64,000 nucleotides of DNA, from the NCBI GenBank assembly GCA_028736075.1, contig CP117875.1, positions 1,736,001-1,800,000 of the forward strand, written 5' to 3'. This stretch comes from Chryseobacterium sp. KACC 21268. GTDB lineage: Bacteria > Bacteroidota > Bacteroidia > Flavobacteriales > Weeksellaceae. How positions within the stretch are numbered: position 1 is the first letter of the stretch; every line of letters starts with the position of its first letter. Positions 43,743-51,828 of the stretch are shown here, piece by piece. The notes below the pieces were generated by a model, which was given only the letters and a program-made list of their open reading frames with translations, ran no database searches and was not told where the DNA came from. Made by a program: the position numbers and the translations under genes.

Positions 43743-44954
43743 ATGGAATCCATTCAAAATAACTGGTCAAGACGAAAATTCATATTTACATTGGGTGGCG
43801 CAGGCGCATTTGTTCTCATCAATCCTTTTTCATCCTGGACTTTCGCAAACAACTCGGAGGACGAAGTTGCGAAGATAGTGGCCAGGACATTTGGAATTGA
43901 CACCCACAATCATATTGATGTTCCCTTGAATCTGGCAGAACTTCCCGGTCCAAAACTCGACCTTATGGGAGAAATCAAAAAATCTGGATTGTCCGGTATG
44001 GTGATGACTTTTGCGGTAGATTATCAAAAGTTGACCAGAGAAGGCGAAGCTTACGAAAGATTTTTAAACGGCCTTACAGCAATGGACAATGTCTTGGAAA
44101 GCAACGCGATAAAAAGAGCTTTGAATCTGGCCGACCTGCAAGCGGCTAAAAAGTCGAAGAAACCAATTGTCATTCAATCCGTGGAAGGCGGTCATTTTTT
44201 AGAAGGCAAGATTGAACGTTTGGAAGTGGCTTACAAGCGTGGTTTAAGACATTTGGGTCTGCTGCACGACAACGATGCTTCTGTTCCGCTGGGTGATGTT
44301 TTTACAAATCCTCCAAAATGGGGCGGATTGACGACTTTTGGTGCAGACGTGGTGAAAGAATGTGAACGGCTTGGTATTTTGGTAGACCTTTCCCATTGCG
44401 ATGACAATACCATCAACGGCGCACTCAAGATAGCTACAAAACCGGTTCTGGTATCTCATACCGGACTCAATACACGTTTGGGGAATAATGAATTGATGTC
44501 CAAAATGATGCGGCCAAGATTAATCAGTGAAGCACAAGCGAAAATCGTTGCAGAAAAAGGTGGCGTGATTGGCGTCTGGACACATCTCGCCGAATCGCCG
44601 ACAGAATTTGCCGCTAACATAAAAGCAATGGTAGATATCGTTGGGATAGACCACGTGGCCATTGGTACAGATACGAAGATGACGCCGGCTTACCATTCAC
44701 CAAACGACAATTGGGGACAGAGTCAGGATAAACCGAAATTAGAAGTAAATCCCAATAATGATAGTAAGCCCAAGCAAGAAAACAAAAAACACGCAGAAAA
44801 AACCACTAATACCAATTGGGAAAACCAGAAGCGTGGATTCTACTACACTGTTGTTGAAGCCTTATTGAAGGCTGGTTTCAATGAAAAAGAAATTGGTAAA
44901 ATCGGAGGCGGAAACTATTGCAGAATTTTTGATGAAGCAACTAAAGGACGATAA
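43743..44954 (+). CDS. Tat-exported membrane dipeptidase, M19 family
   Basis: A 403-residue zinc dipeptidase. The N-terminus NNWSRRKFIFTLGGAGAFVL is a twin-arginine signal, so it is folded and loaded with metal before export. GIDTHNHID holds the first metal ligands, VEGGHF and LGLLHDND follow, LVDLSHCDDNT and VSHTGL carry the conserved histidines, and GIDHVAIGTDT ends the core. M19 enzymes split dipeptides, including D-residues at the C-terminal position. Between about residues 330 and 362 a Lys/Asn/Glu-rich insertion (KLEVNPNNDSKPKQENKK) lies where the family has a short loop. Confidence 0.88.
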   Translation: MESIQNNWSRRKFIFTLGGAGAFVLINPFSSWTFANNSEDEVAKIVARTFGIDTHNHIDVPLNLAELPGPKLDLMGEIKKSGLSGMVMTFAVDYQKLTREGEAYERFLNGLTAMDNVLESNAIKRALNLADLQAAKKSKKPIVIQSVEGGHFLEGKIERLEVAYKRGLRHLGLLHDNDASVPLGDVFTNPPKWGGLTTFGADVVKECERLGILVDLSHCDDNTINGALKIATKPVLVSHTGLNTRLGNNELMSKMMRPRLISEAQAKIVAEKGGVIGVWTHLAESPTEFAANIKAMVDIVGIDHVAIGTDTKMTPAYHSPNDNWGQSQDKPKLEVNPNNDSKPKQENKKHAEKTTNTNWENQKRGFYYTVVEALLKAGFNEKEIGKIGGGNYCRIFDEATKGR

Positions 44955-45291
44955 GAAACTTTTTCAAGTATATTTTAAAAAATCCCAATGATGATGAATT
45001 TATGAAGTGAACTTTTTGCAAGACCAAATGCAGCTGCGATGAAGAAAGAAAATGAAAAGACAATGAAGAAGCGGTTTTGTAAAAAGTTTTTTATTAAAAA
45101 TAGCTTGTTAAGAATTTCAGATAAATTGTCTGAATCTTTTGAGAAGTTAAATTAAAATGAATGAACGATGCTGGAAAAAATCTTAAATTCACTTCTTGAA
45201 AATTTTCATAAATCCAATATTTTCAGGAATTTAAACAAATTCAAATTTTAGAAAAGATAGGAATTTCAAGTCTTTAATCCTTAATATATAA
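44955..45291. other. Intergenic region before the LytS-type kinase
   Basis: 337 bp, AT-rich. One imperfect inverted repeat, AACTTTTTGCAAGACC (45010-45025) with GGTTTTGTAAAAAGTT (45073-45088), followed by TTTTTATT, may end the dipeptidase transcript. No gene seen. Confidence 0.45.
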
Positions 45292-46317
45292 ATGATAAAA
45301 ATCAAAAATAAAAACCTCGAAATCAGCCTTCATCTCTTGATTTGGCTGGTTTTGTTTTTTCTTCCTGCAGCATTCACCATTGGTTCGGACACGGACTGGA
45401 ACGGGATTTTCAAACATTTTTGGTTGCAGTTGGTTTTTCTTGCTATCATATTGTATGTCAATAATTTTGTTCTCGTAAAATGGCTTTTTGATGGTAAGAA
45501 AATTTGGTTTTATGTCTCAAACGCCGCGCTTCTGATTTTTTTGATTTTCATTAAAAGTCAAATTTTCGAGTGGCTGGAACCACAAAAGCCTAGAATGTTC
45601 GGGAGACGGCCACCAGACGGAATACGCTATTTTTTTGACTTCCTGATTTATCTGATTCCTGTAGCATTTTCAATCGCAATTAACGCAAGTAAAAGAATGA
45701 AGAAAGCCGAAGAAATGAAAATCGAAGCCGATAACATCAAACTGCAATCCGAACTCAAACATCTGAAATACCAGTTGCAGCCGCACTTCTTCTTTAATTC
45801 TCTCAATAATATTTATTCCTTGATTGATTTTGATTCCGAGAAGGCGAAACAAAGCGTTCATAGCTTAAGCAAATTGATGCGTCATCTTTTGTACAAAACG
45901 GATGTCGATAAAATCAGCCTTTCCGAAGAAATCGAATTCCTGAATAAATATATCGATTTGATGTCCGTGCGATTGAATGATAAAACGAAGGTCTACACCA
46001 ATTTTCCAACGCGCATTCCCAATTTGGAAATTGCGCCTTTACTTTTCATTTCGATTGTTGAAAACGCTTTCAAACACGGCGTTTCGGCTACGCAACATTC
46101 CGATATTAGTTTTAAAATGGAAATTGTTGAAGACGAAATTCACTTCACAGCGTCAAACTCCAATTTTCCAAAAACCGACACGGACAAAAGCGGTTCCGGA
46201 ATTGGCGTAGAAAATCTGCAAAAAAGACTTAACTTGCTTTATCCCGAAAAACACGAGTTTCATTCTTGTTTGAATGACGGAATGTACATTGCGGAAGTGA
46301 AATTGAAAACGAAGTAA
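45292..46317 (+). CDS. LytS/YehU-type sensor histidine kinase
   Basis: A 341-residue membrane kinase. Four transmembrane helices fill residues ~12-130; a short coiled linker leads to the His_kinase domain, with phosphoacceptor His165 in YQLQPHFFFNSLNNI and the ATP-lid SGIGVENLQKRL near 305. It should phosphorylate the LytTR regulator encoded two genes downstream (46934). A lipoprotein gene lies between them, 10 and 12 bp away from each. Confidence 0.93.
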   Translation: MIKIKNKNLEISLHLLIWLVLFFLPAAFTIGSDTDWNGIFKHFWLQLVFLAIILYVNNFVLVKWLFDGKKIWFYVSNAALLIFLIFIKSQIFEWLEPQKPRMFGRRPPDGIRYFFDFLIYLIPVAFSIAINASKRMKKAEEMKIEADNIKLQSELKHLKYQLQPHFFFNSLNNIYSLIDFDSEKAKQSVHSLSKLMRHLLYKTDVDKISLSEEIEFLNKYIDLMSVRLNDKTKVYTNFPTRIPNLEIAPLLFISIVENAFKHGVSATQHSDISFKMEIVEDEIHFTASNSNFPKTDTDKSGSGIGVENLQKRLNLLYPEKHEFHSCLNDGMYIAEVKLKTK

Positions 46318-46327
46318 GATTCAATCT

Positions 46328-46921
46328 ATGAAAAAACTTTTGACATTATTTTTATTATTGATTTTGATTGGATGTTCAAAATCTAAATTTGATATTGAAG
46401 AAAGAAACGAAGATATAAGCTCGATTATAAAAACAGTTATTGAAACAGATAGCCTCAATGTTTCGAAAAATAATCCTGAAAATAACAAAATTGTGCAGTT
46501 TCTAAAAAAGGTAAAAGTTGTTCTTCCTAATCCTGATAAAAATATAATTAGTCCTCCAAATAGAGACGCTAGAGAATTAGATGAAATTTATAATTCTAAA
46601 TCTGAAAGAGTTTTCAGCAAAAATGATTCACTTTATTTACTGTCTCAAAATACCAATCCGGATAGTTTAGAAATTAGCAATAAGCTGAAAGTAAAATATA
46701 ATTACTCTCAACTTTCTAAAATTTTAAAGGATAGAGATAATGGGAATTATTATCAATATTATGAATTTGAAATTCCTCTGTTTTCTAAGGATAACAAAAC
46801 CGCTTACATCGAATTAAATTATCATTCTAAAGGTTATTTTGGAAAAGGAATTGCCTACATTCTTAAAAAGGAAAATGATAAATGGAAAGTGGTTGATAGA
46901 ACATTAACTTGGATAAACTAA
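46328..46921 (+). CDS. Hypothetical lipoprotein inside the two-component operon
   Basis: A 197-residue protein that I do not recognise. Signal peptide II with lipobox LIGC (Cys16), then a Lys/Asn/Ser-rich mature part ending in a compact segment (AYIELNYHSKGYFGKGIAYILKKENDKWKVVDRTLTW) typical of small secreted proteins with a beta-sheet. Codon use is more AT-rich than in its neighbours. Spacing of 10 and 12 bp to the kinase and regulator genes suggests one operon and a role as accessory sensor or target. Confidence 0.75.
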   Translation: MKKLLTLFLLLILIGCSKSKFDIEERNEDISSIIKTVIETDSLNVSKNNPENNKIVQFLKKVKVVLPNPDKNIISPPNRDARELDEIYNSKSERVFSKNDSLYLLSQNTNPDSLEISNKLKVKYNYSQLSKILKDRDNGNYYQYYEFEIPLFSKDNKTAYIELNYHSKGYFGKGIAYILKKENDKWKVVDRTLTWIN

Positions 46922-46933
46922 AAGACATAGATA

Positions 46934-47659
46934 ATGAAAAAAATAACCTGCCTCATTGCCGACGACGAACCAATGGCTCTCAGTTTAATCGAAAGTTACG
47001 TTCTCAAAACTCCTTTTCTGGAACTGAAAGCCAAATGCAACAGCGCAATCGAAGCAATGCAGGTCTTGGAAGAAGATAAAGACATCGATGTATTTTTCCT
47101 CGATATTCAAATGCCGGATTTATCTGGTCTGGAATTTTCAAAACTTGTTCCGCAAAACAAAAAAATCATTTTCACAACCGCCTTTGACCAATATGCGATT
47201 GATGGTTATAAAGTCAACGCTTTGGATTATCTGTTGAAACCTTTTGATTACAATGAATTTTTGAGTGCAGCCACAAAAGCCCGGAATTATTTTGAATCAC
47301 AACAACCAGTTTCAGTATCAAAGCCTGAAAAAAAGCAGGAATTTTTCTTCGTAAAATCAGAGTACAAGCAAATCAAAATCAACTTTTCCGAAATTCTCTA
47401 CATCGAAGGTTTGAAAGATTATGTCAAAATTTATCTGAAAGACAATCCGAAACCAATTCTCACTTTGATGAGTCTGAAAAAGCTGGAAGAAGAATTGCCA
47501 TCTGATAATTTTATGAGAATCCATCGGTCCTTTATCATTGGCCTGGATAAAATCGAAGCCATCGAAAGAAATCACATCGTCATAGGAAAAGAACAAATTG
47601 CCATTGCTCCAAATTACAAAGATGCGTTGATGGAATATATTGGCGCAAAGAGTTTGTAA
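46934..47659 (+). CDS. LytTR-family response regulator
   Basis: A 241-residue regulator. The receiver domain (1-118) has Asp10/Asp11, phosphoacceptor Asp57 (FFLDIQMPDLSG) and Lys107 (LLKPFDYNEF). The LytTR DNA-binding domain (about 135-238: FFFVKSEYKQIKINF, ILYIEGLKDYVKI, FMRIHRSFIIGLDKI) reads direct repeats about two turns apart. It pairs with the kinase at 45292. Confidence 0.95.
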   Translation: MKKITCLIADDEPMALSLIESYVLKTPFLELKAKCNSAIEAMQVLEEDKDIDVFFLDIQMPDLSGLEFSKLVPQNKKIIFTTAFDQYAIDGYKVNALDYLLKPFDYNEFLSAATKARNYFESQQPVSVSKPEKKQEFFFVKSEYKQIKINFSEILYIEGLKDYVKIYLKDNPKPILTLMSLKKLEEELPSDNFMRIHRSFIIGLDKIEAIERNHIVIGKEQIAIAPNYKDALMEYIGAKSL

Positions 47660-47669
47660 ATTCCCATTC

Positions 47670-47717
47670 TTTGGAGGGGTGGAGATTCGCCTAAGCGAAT
47701 TGACGGGGTGGTTTATA
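47670..47717. repeat. GGAGGGGTGG element with hairpin, copy 1
   Basis: TTTGGAGGGGTGGAG, perfect hairpin ATTCGC-CTAA-GCGAAT, then TGACGGGGTGGTTTATAAA. Same flanks as 61395-61443, different hairpin. It sits 11 bp after a stop codon and reaches the stop of the convergent gene. Confidence 0.8.
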
Positions 47718-48153
47718 AAATCTCAACAATCTTCTGACCCATATTATTCAGAGAAAATACATCACCTTTCTGTTTTTCATTCATCGCTTTTGCCAGCGGA
47801 GATTCCGGCGAAATACAAATGATTTTCTCACTATCAATTTTAATCTCACCTAAGGAAACCGAAATGAAAAACAAACCTTTTTCAGTTTTTACAATGGCAC
47901 CTTTTTCGGCTTTGTCATTTGGTTTTGGCAAAACAGTTTTGAGGAACTCCTTTTGTTTCAAAATCTCATTCAGCTGAATTTGAAGGTTGTTGATTTCCTG
48001 CTGCAGCATTTCTCTTCCCGTTTCATACTTGTCGCCCATCGAGCTTTTGGTGTCGTTGCTAGATGCGCGGGTTTCTGAAATCAGTTTTTCAAAATTCTCG
48101 ATTTTTTCGGAGAGTTTCGTTTTGATAATTTGTAATAGGTTTGATTTCTCCAT
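47713..48153 (-). CDS. GreA/GreB C-terminal-like protein
   Basis: A 146-residue protein with a coiled-coil N-terminal half (SEKIENFEKLISETRASSND, then QQEINNLQIQLNEILKQ) and a C-terminal FKBP-like domain closing ISPESPLAKAMNEKQKGDVF, as in GreA/GreB and Rnk. Such proteins may act in the RNA polymerase secondary channel. Bacteroidota databases often call them 3-oxoacyl-ACP synthase, which the sequence does not support: there is no condensing-enzyme motif. Confidence 0.75.
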   Translation of the reverse strand: MEKSNLLQIIKTKLSEKIENFEKLISETRASSNDTKSSMGDKYETGREMLQQEINNLQIQLNEILKQKEFLKTVLPKPNDKAEKGAIVKTEKGLFFISVSLGEIKIDSEKIICISPESPLAKAMNEKQKGDVFSLNNMGQKIVEIL

Positions 48154-48176
48154 AGAGATTTTCTAGTTGTCAAACT

Positions 48177-48246
48177 CTCGCCGATTAAGCAGATTGAGCA
48201 GATTTTTTTAATTAATTAAATCTGCAAAATTTGCTTAATCGGCGAG
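48177..48246. repeat. 70-bp imperfect palindrome
   Basis: Outer arms CTCGCCGATTAAGCA (48177-48191) and TGCTTAATCGGCGAG (48232-48246) are perfectly complementary; inside them GCAGATTT (48198-48205) pairs with AAATCTGC (48218-48225). It lies between two minus-strand genes. Confidence 0.9.
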
Positions 48247-48280
48247 ATGATTATTTTTTAAGATGAAAAATTCACAAAGA

Positions 48281-49705
48281 TTATTTTACTAAAGTCAATC
48301 CTAATTTCTCAGCTTCATTAATCACAAATTCTCTGGCTTCAACCTTGTCATTTTGAATTTCGCCTTCCAAAATTGCTTCTTTTACTTTTTCTTTCAGAAT
48401 TCCGATTTCTCTGCCAGGATTTAAACCAAAAAGTTCCATAATTTCCTCACCCGAAATCGGTGGTTGAAAGTTTCGAACTTGGTCTTTCTCCTCAACTTCT
48501 TTGATTTTCTGCGCAACGTATTCAAAATTCTTTTTGAACTTAGCTTGCTTAGAATAATTCTTGGTCGTGATGTCCGACTTACAAAGTGTGAACAAGTCTT
48601 CCAAATCTTCTCCGGAATCGAAAAGCAAACGTCGCAATGCAGAATCCGAAGCATCATCCGTAATCAGCGCAATTGGTCTGGCGTGCATTCTCACAAGTTT
48701 TTCCACATATTTTTGCTCTTGTCCAAGTGGAAGTTTCAACCGTTTGAAGATTGATTTTGTCATCTTCGAGCCTAGAAATTCGTGACCGTGGAAAGTCCAG
48801 CCGATTCCTTCTACAAACTTTTTCGTCGGTGCTTTTCCGATGTCGTGCAGTAGCGCTGACCAACGAAGCCAAAGTTTATCGGTGCTTTCCGAAATATTAT
48901 CTACGACTGCCAAAGTGTGATAGAAATTATCTTTGTGCGTTTGTCCATCGATGTCTTCGATGCCTTTTAGTGCGGTAAGTTCTGGGAGAATATATTTTAA
49001 AAGTGAAGTTTCTTCCAACAATTTCAAACCTTTTGAAGGTCTGTCAGAAAGCATTATTTTGTTGAACTCCACCATAATTCTTTCCATCGAGACAATTTTC
49101 ATTCTCTCTGCTTCATCTTTGATGGCTTTCAAAGAATTTTCTTCGATTTTGAAATCCAAAGTTGTCGCAAAGCGAATCGCCCGCATCATTCTGAGTGGGT
49201 CGTCGGAATAGGTTTGATGCGGTTCTAGTGGCGTTCTCAGGATTTTTTTGTTCAAATCCTGAAGTCCGTTAAAAGGGTCGATGAGTTCGCCAAAATTTTC
49301 TTTGTTCAATGAAATCGCCATTGCATTGATGGTAAAATCTCTACGTTTTTGGTCATCCTCAATGGTTCCAATTTCTACGGATGGTTTTCTCGAATCCTCG
49401 CTATAGCTTTCTTTTCGCGCGCCAACAAATTCCAGTTCCAAATCCTTGTATCTGAACATCGCTGTTCCATAGGTTTTGAAAACCGCGACTTTCGTTTTTG
49501 GGTCGATCTCTTTGGCGATGCTTTCCGCTAATTCGATTCCGCTGGATTCTGTGACGAAATCTATATCGGTTGGCACTTTTCTTTTCATTATCAAATCACG
49601 AACGAATCCGCCAACAGCGTAAACGGTTTGTCCGTTTCTGGAAGCGACTTCAGAAATGATCTTGAAAAGTTTGAGGTTTTTATTTTGAGCTAAGTTGATA
49701 ATCAT
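48281..49705 (-). CDS. cca: CCA tRNA nucleotidyltransferase with HD domain
   Basis: A 474-residue class II nucleotidyltransferase. YAVGGFVRDLIM and TDIDFVTE form the catalytic site (Asp-x-Asp), RRDFTINAMAI and DPLRMMRAIRFATTL are the nucleotide and head-domain blocks. A C-terminal HD domain (ALLHDIGKA, HGHEFLG) may remove 2',3'-cyclic phosphates. It adds or repairs the 3' CCA of tRNAs; the tRNA-Leu in this window lacks an encoded CCA. A four-unit heptamer tract ends 27 bp upstream of its start. Confidence 0.92.
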   Translation of the reverse strand: MIINLAQNKNLKLFKIISEVASRNGQTVYAVGGFVRDLIMKRKVPTDIDFVTESSGIELAESIAKEIDPKTKVAVFKTYGTAMFRYKDLELEFVGARKESYSEDSRKPSVEIGTIEDDQKRRDFTINAMAISLNKENFGELIDPFNGLQDLNKKILRTPLEPHQTYSDDPLRMMRAIRFATTLDFKIEENSLKAIKDEAERMKIVSMERIMVEFNKIMLSDRPSKGLKLLEETSLLKYILPELTALKGIEDIDGQTHKDNFYHTLAVVDNISESTDKLWLRWSALLHDIGKAPTKKFVEGIGWTFHGHEFLGSKMTKSIFKRLKLPLGQEQKYVEKLVRMHARPIALITDDASDSALRRLLFDSGEDLEDLFTLCKSDITTKNYSKQAKFKKNFEYVAQKIKEVEEKDQVRNFQPPISGEEIMELFGLNPGREIGILKEKVKEAILEGEIQNDKVEAREFVINEAEKLGLTLVK

Positions 49706-49732
49706 CGGAAAATAAAATATTAGGTCATTGTG

Positions 49733-49760
49733 ATCATTAATCGTTTATCAATTATCACTT
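49733..49760 (-). repeat. ATCATTA heptamer tract, four units
   Basis: Plus-strand units ATCATTA, ATCGTTT, ATCAATT and ATCACTT, followed by a weaker ATGATAA; 27 bp upstream of the cca start on the minus strand. Confidence 0.7.
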
Positions 49761-49799
49761 ATGATAATGGGCAAAGATAATTCTTTTGGGAAAAGTTCC

Positions 49800-49935
49800 T
49801 ACTATGCGAAGCTGCGTAAGCGATAGTAGCGGTTATCCTTTCTTGTGGGCTTGCCAGCCCATAAGAAAGATAATAGCGGATAGCGCGGTCTCCCTATTTT
49901 TTGCGTGGGCTTTAGCTTCGGGAAAAATAGGGAGA
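49800..49935. repeat. Element with three successive hairpins
   Basis: Hairpin 1: TACTAT ... ATAGTA (49800-49828). Hairpin 2: CTTTCTTGTGGGCT with AGCCCATAAGAAAG (49838-49869). Hairpin 3: TCTCCCTATTTTT (49889-49901) with AAAAATAGGGAGA (49923-49935). The backbone between them (AGCGG.TATCC, TAGCGGATAGC) resembles other Bacteroidota intergenic elements. Confidence 0.8.
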
Positions 49936-50125
49936 TACGCCCAAATTGTTATGAATCAGGACATTTTGACTTTTAATTTGAGGTAGAAATCTGAAATCGA
50001 GAAATTCTGTCCGCAAAAATCTTTCGGTATTTCTTTTGCGATAAGAGTAAATACAAAAAGTAGTTTTTTTTCATAGTTTATTTTTCCGGCGGATGATCTT
50101 GCGAGAGGTCATCCGCTGGTTTTTT

Positions 50126-50680
50126 TTATTCGCGAAGAATTTTGATCTGGCTGTTGTTCCAGATCTTGATAACGGACGAGCCGGGATATTCCGAAACCTT
50201 GTCGTGAAATTCCTCTACAATGTGATCCACCGAGTTTTTGATCTCGTCGGAAATATCAGAAAACTTCAAAGGTGATCTTTGTCCGCTTAGGTTTGCGGAG
50301 GTGGAGACCAAAGGTTTGTTGAGTTTTGTAATGAGCTTTTTGCAGTAATCATTTTTGACCAAACGGATTCCGATGCTTCCATCTTCTGCCAATAATTCTT
50401 TCGGGAGATTCTTTGGATTTTCATAGACGATTGTCACGGGTTTTTCGCTGACGTCCATTATTTGCCAGGCTATTTCGGGAACATCTACCAGATCTTGCAG
50501 CCGTTTCTCGGACTCGACCAAGATGATGAGTGATTTGTTGGCTTCACGCTTTTTGATGTCGAATATTTTTTGGATGGCTTCTATATTAGTAGCGTCGCAA
50601 CCGATTCCCCAGATGGTGTCTGTCGGGTAAAGGATGGTTCCGCCGGATTGCAAGGTCTCTAGAGCTTTGGTAAAATACAT
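50126..50680 (-). CDS. L-threonylcarbamoyladenylate synthase (TsaC/Sua5/YrdC)
   Basis: 184 residues from MYFTKALETLQSGGTILYPT; the frame is open 11 codons upstream, but the family begins here. TILYPTDTIWGIGCDA is the nucleotide/bicarbonate site, KPVTIVYENP and KPLVSTSANLSGQ complete the YrdC signature. It makes threonylcarbamoyl-AMP for the t6A base of ANN-decoding tRNAs. It lacks the C-terminal Sua5 domain, so it is of the short TsaC type. Confidence 0.93.
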   Translation of the reverse strand: MYFTKALETLQSGGTILYPTDTIWGIGCDATNIEAIQKIFDIKKREANKSLIILVESEKRLQDLVDVPEIAWQIMDVSEKPVTIVYENPKNLPKELLAEDGSIGIRLVKNDYCKKLITKLNKPLVSTSANLSGQRSPLKFSDISDEIKNSVDHIVEEFHDKVSEYPGSSVIKIWNNSQIKILRE

Positions 50681-50929
50681 ATTGAAAATTGTATTGATTC
50701 TGTTCAGCTGCAAATTTACTAATTATAGAAAGATGATTGTCCTTTTATATAGAGACTCAAAAATGCTGTGTTGAATCAGAGTTTGAATTGTTGGAAAATG
50801 CAATTTTAAATTGTTGATTATGAATTAATAATCGAATTAATTTGTTAAAAAATCAATCATAATCGGTATTTGGATGATGTTTGGTTTAAAAATTGTTGCT
50901 GTTCGAACTTTAATTCAAACAAAAATATT

Positions 50930-51406
50930 ATGAAAAATTTGAAGAAATTACTTTGGGTATTGTTACCTGTCCTCACCTTGTCGGTGGTATTGTCGTGTTC
51001 TAATGACGACGACGATTATGATGATGCTAATGAGAATAGTAAGAATATCAAATTCACGGTCACTGCAACGGACGTGGAGGATCAGGATTATGTTTCCTTT
51101 GTTTTCGTAGGCGCGGACCTAAACAATTCCAACACGGTTTGGAAAGTGAATGGCGTGACAAAAAATAACGAGACCGCAATTTCTTTGGGTAAAAATGATT
51201 TTCTAGGAAGCACCAAAACCTACGTCATAGAAAGTACGACGCCTTTGAGATTGGTAACCACAAGCTCACAATGTCTGAATCCAGGTGCTGACAATCCTCC
51301 ATTCAAAGTGAGTTTCAAAGCTGAGGTGAATGGAAAAGTGGTGACGAATGACGAGAATTTCACAGTGACTTCCACGTCAGACTATTCTCATAAATATGAT
51401 TATTAA
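50930..51406 (+). CDS. Hypothetical lipoprotein with Asp-rich N-terminus
   Basis: 158 residues from MKNLKKLLWVLLPVLTLSVV; lipobox VLSC (Cys23), followed directly by SNDDDDYDDANENSK. In Bacteroidota acidic residues right after the lipidated Cys often mark surface-exposed lipoproteins. The rest looks like a single beta-sandwich (FTVTATDVEDQDYVSFVF, VWKVNGVTKNNETAISL). A longer reading from 50870 has no signal peptide and is rejected. A terminator follows, so it is its own unit ahead of the TonB receptor gene. Confidence 0.75.
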   Translation: MKNLKKLLWVLLPVLTLSVVLSCSNDDDDYDDANENSKNIKFTVTATDVEDQDYVSFVFVGADLNNSNTVWKVNGVTKNNETAISLGKNDFLGSTKTYVIESTTPLRLVTTSSQCLNPGADNPPFKVSFKAEVNGKVVTNDENFTVTSTSDYSHKYDY

Positions 51407-51828
51407 ATAGAGATACGATCCAACTATAATAAAAAAAGACGCTTTTTCAAGTGTCTTTTTTTTGTTTGACTCTACTCGAAAATAGAGTTTTTGATGGTCA
51501 CTGAACTGGAGTGCAAAGTTTTTAAAACATTTGGAAACCCCAAACGACTGTAATTTTCGGGAATTTCGGAATGTTAACATATTTTTAAAAATTCAAACCG
51601 CTCATTTTTAGTGCTTTAAATAGTTTAAGGATTTTTTGCAGTCAAAATTATCTGCTTCAAATTTAACAAATGGTGAACAGACTTTTAAATAGCCTTAACC
51701 TGTTAACCTGGATTTAACATAATCTTGATTTTCGTAACAGGATGTTAAAAAATAGTTGTTAATTCTTATACATTCGGATTGCTTTCCAAAGCATTTCTTT
51801 GGCAACGAAGAAAAAAGGAAAGAAAAAA
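51407..51828. other. Intergenic region upstream of the TonB receptor
   Basis: 422 bp. Apart from the terminator it is AT-rich, with GTTAACCTGGATTTAAC-type repeats of TTAAC at 51700-51720 and no clear gene. It probably holds the receptor promoter. Confidence 0.45.
51434..51463 (+). terminator. Terminator after the Asp-rich lipoprotein
   Basis: AAAAGACGCTT (51434-51444) pairs with AAGTGTCTTTT (51449-51459, one G-U pair), then eight T. Confidence 0.85.

Larger units (their letters stand above)
49706..50125. other. Hairpin-rich intergenic region
   Basis: 420 bp between two minus-strand genes. It holds the heptamer tract 49733-49760 and three consecutive hairpins (49800-49935). A short inverted repeat GCGGATGATC/GATCATCCGC-like near 50089-50119 with T-tract may end the tsaC transcript region. 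Confidence 0.55.

Noticed and set aside
47713..48153. 3-oxoacyl-ACP synthase name often attached to this family
   Set aside because: The sequence shows a coiled coil and a GreA/GreB-like end (SPLAKAM...KQKGD), no condensing-enzyme motif.
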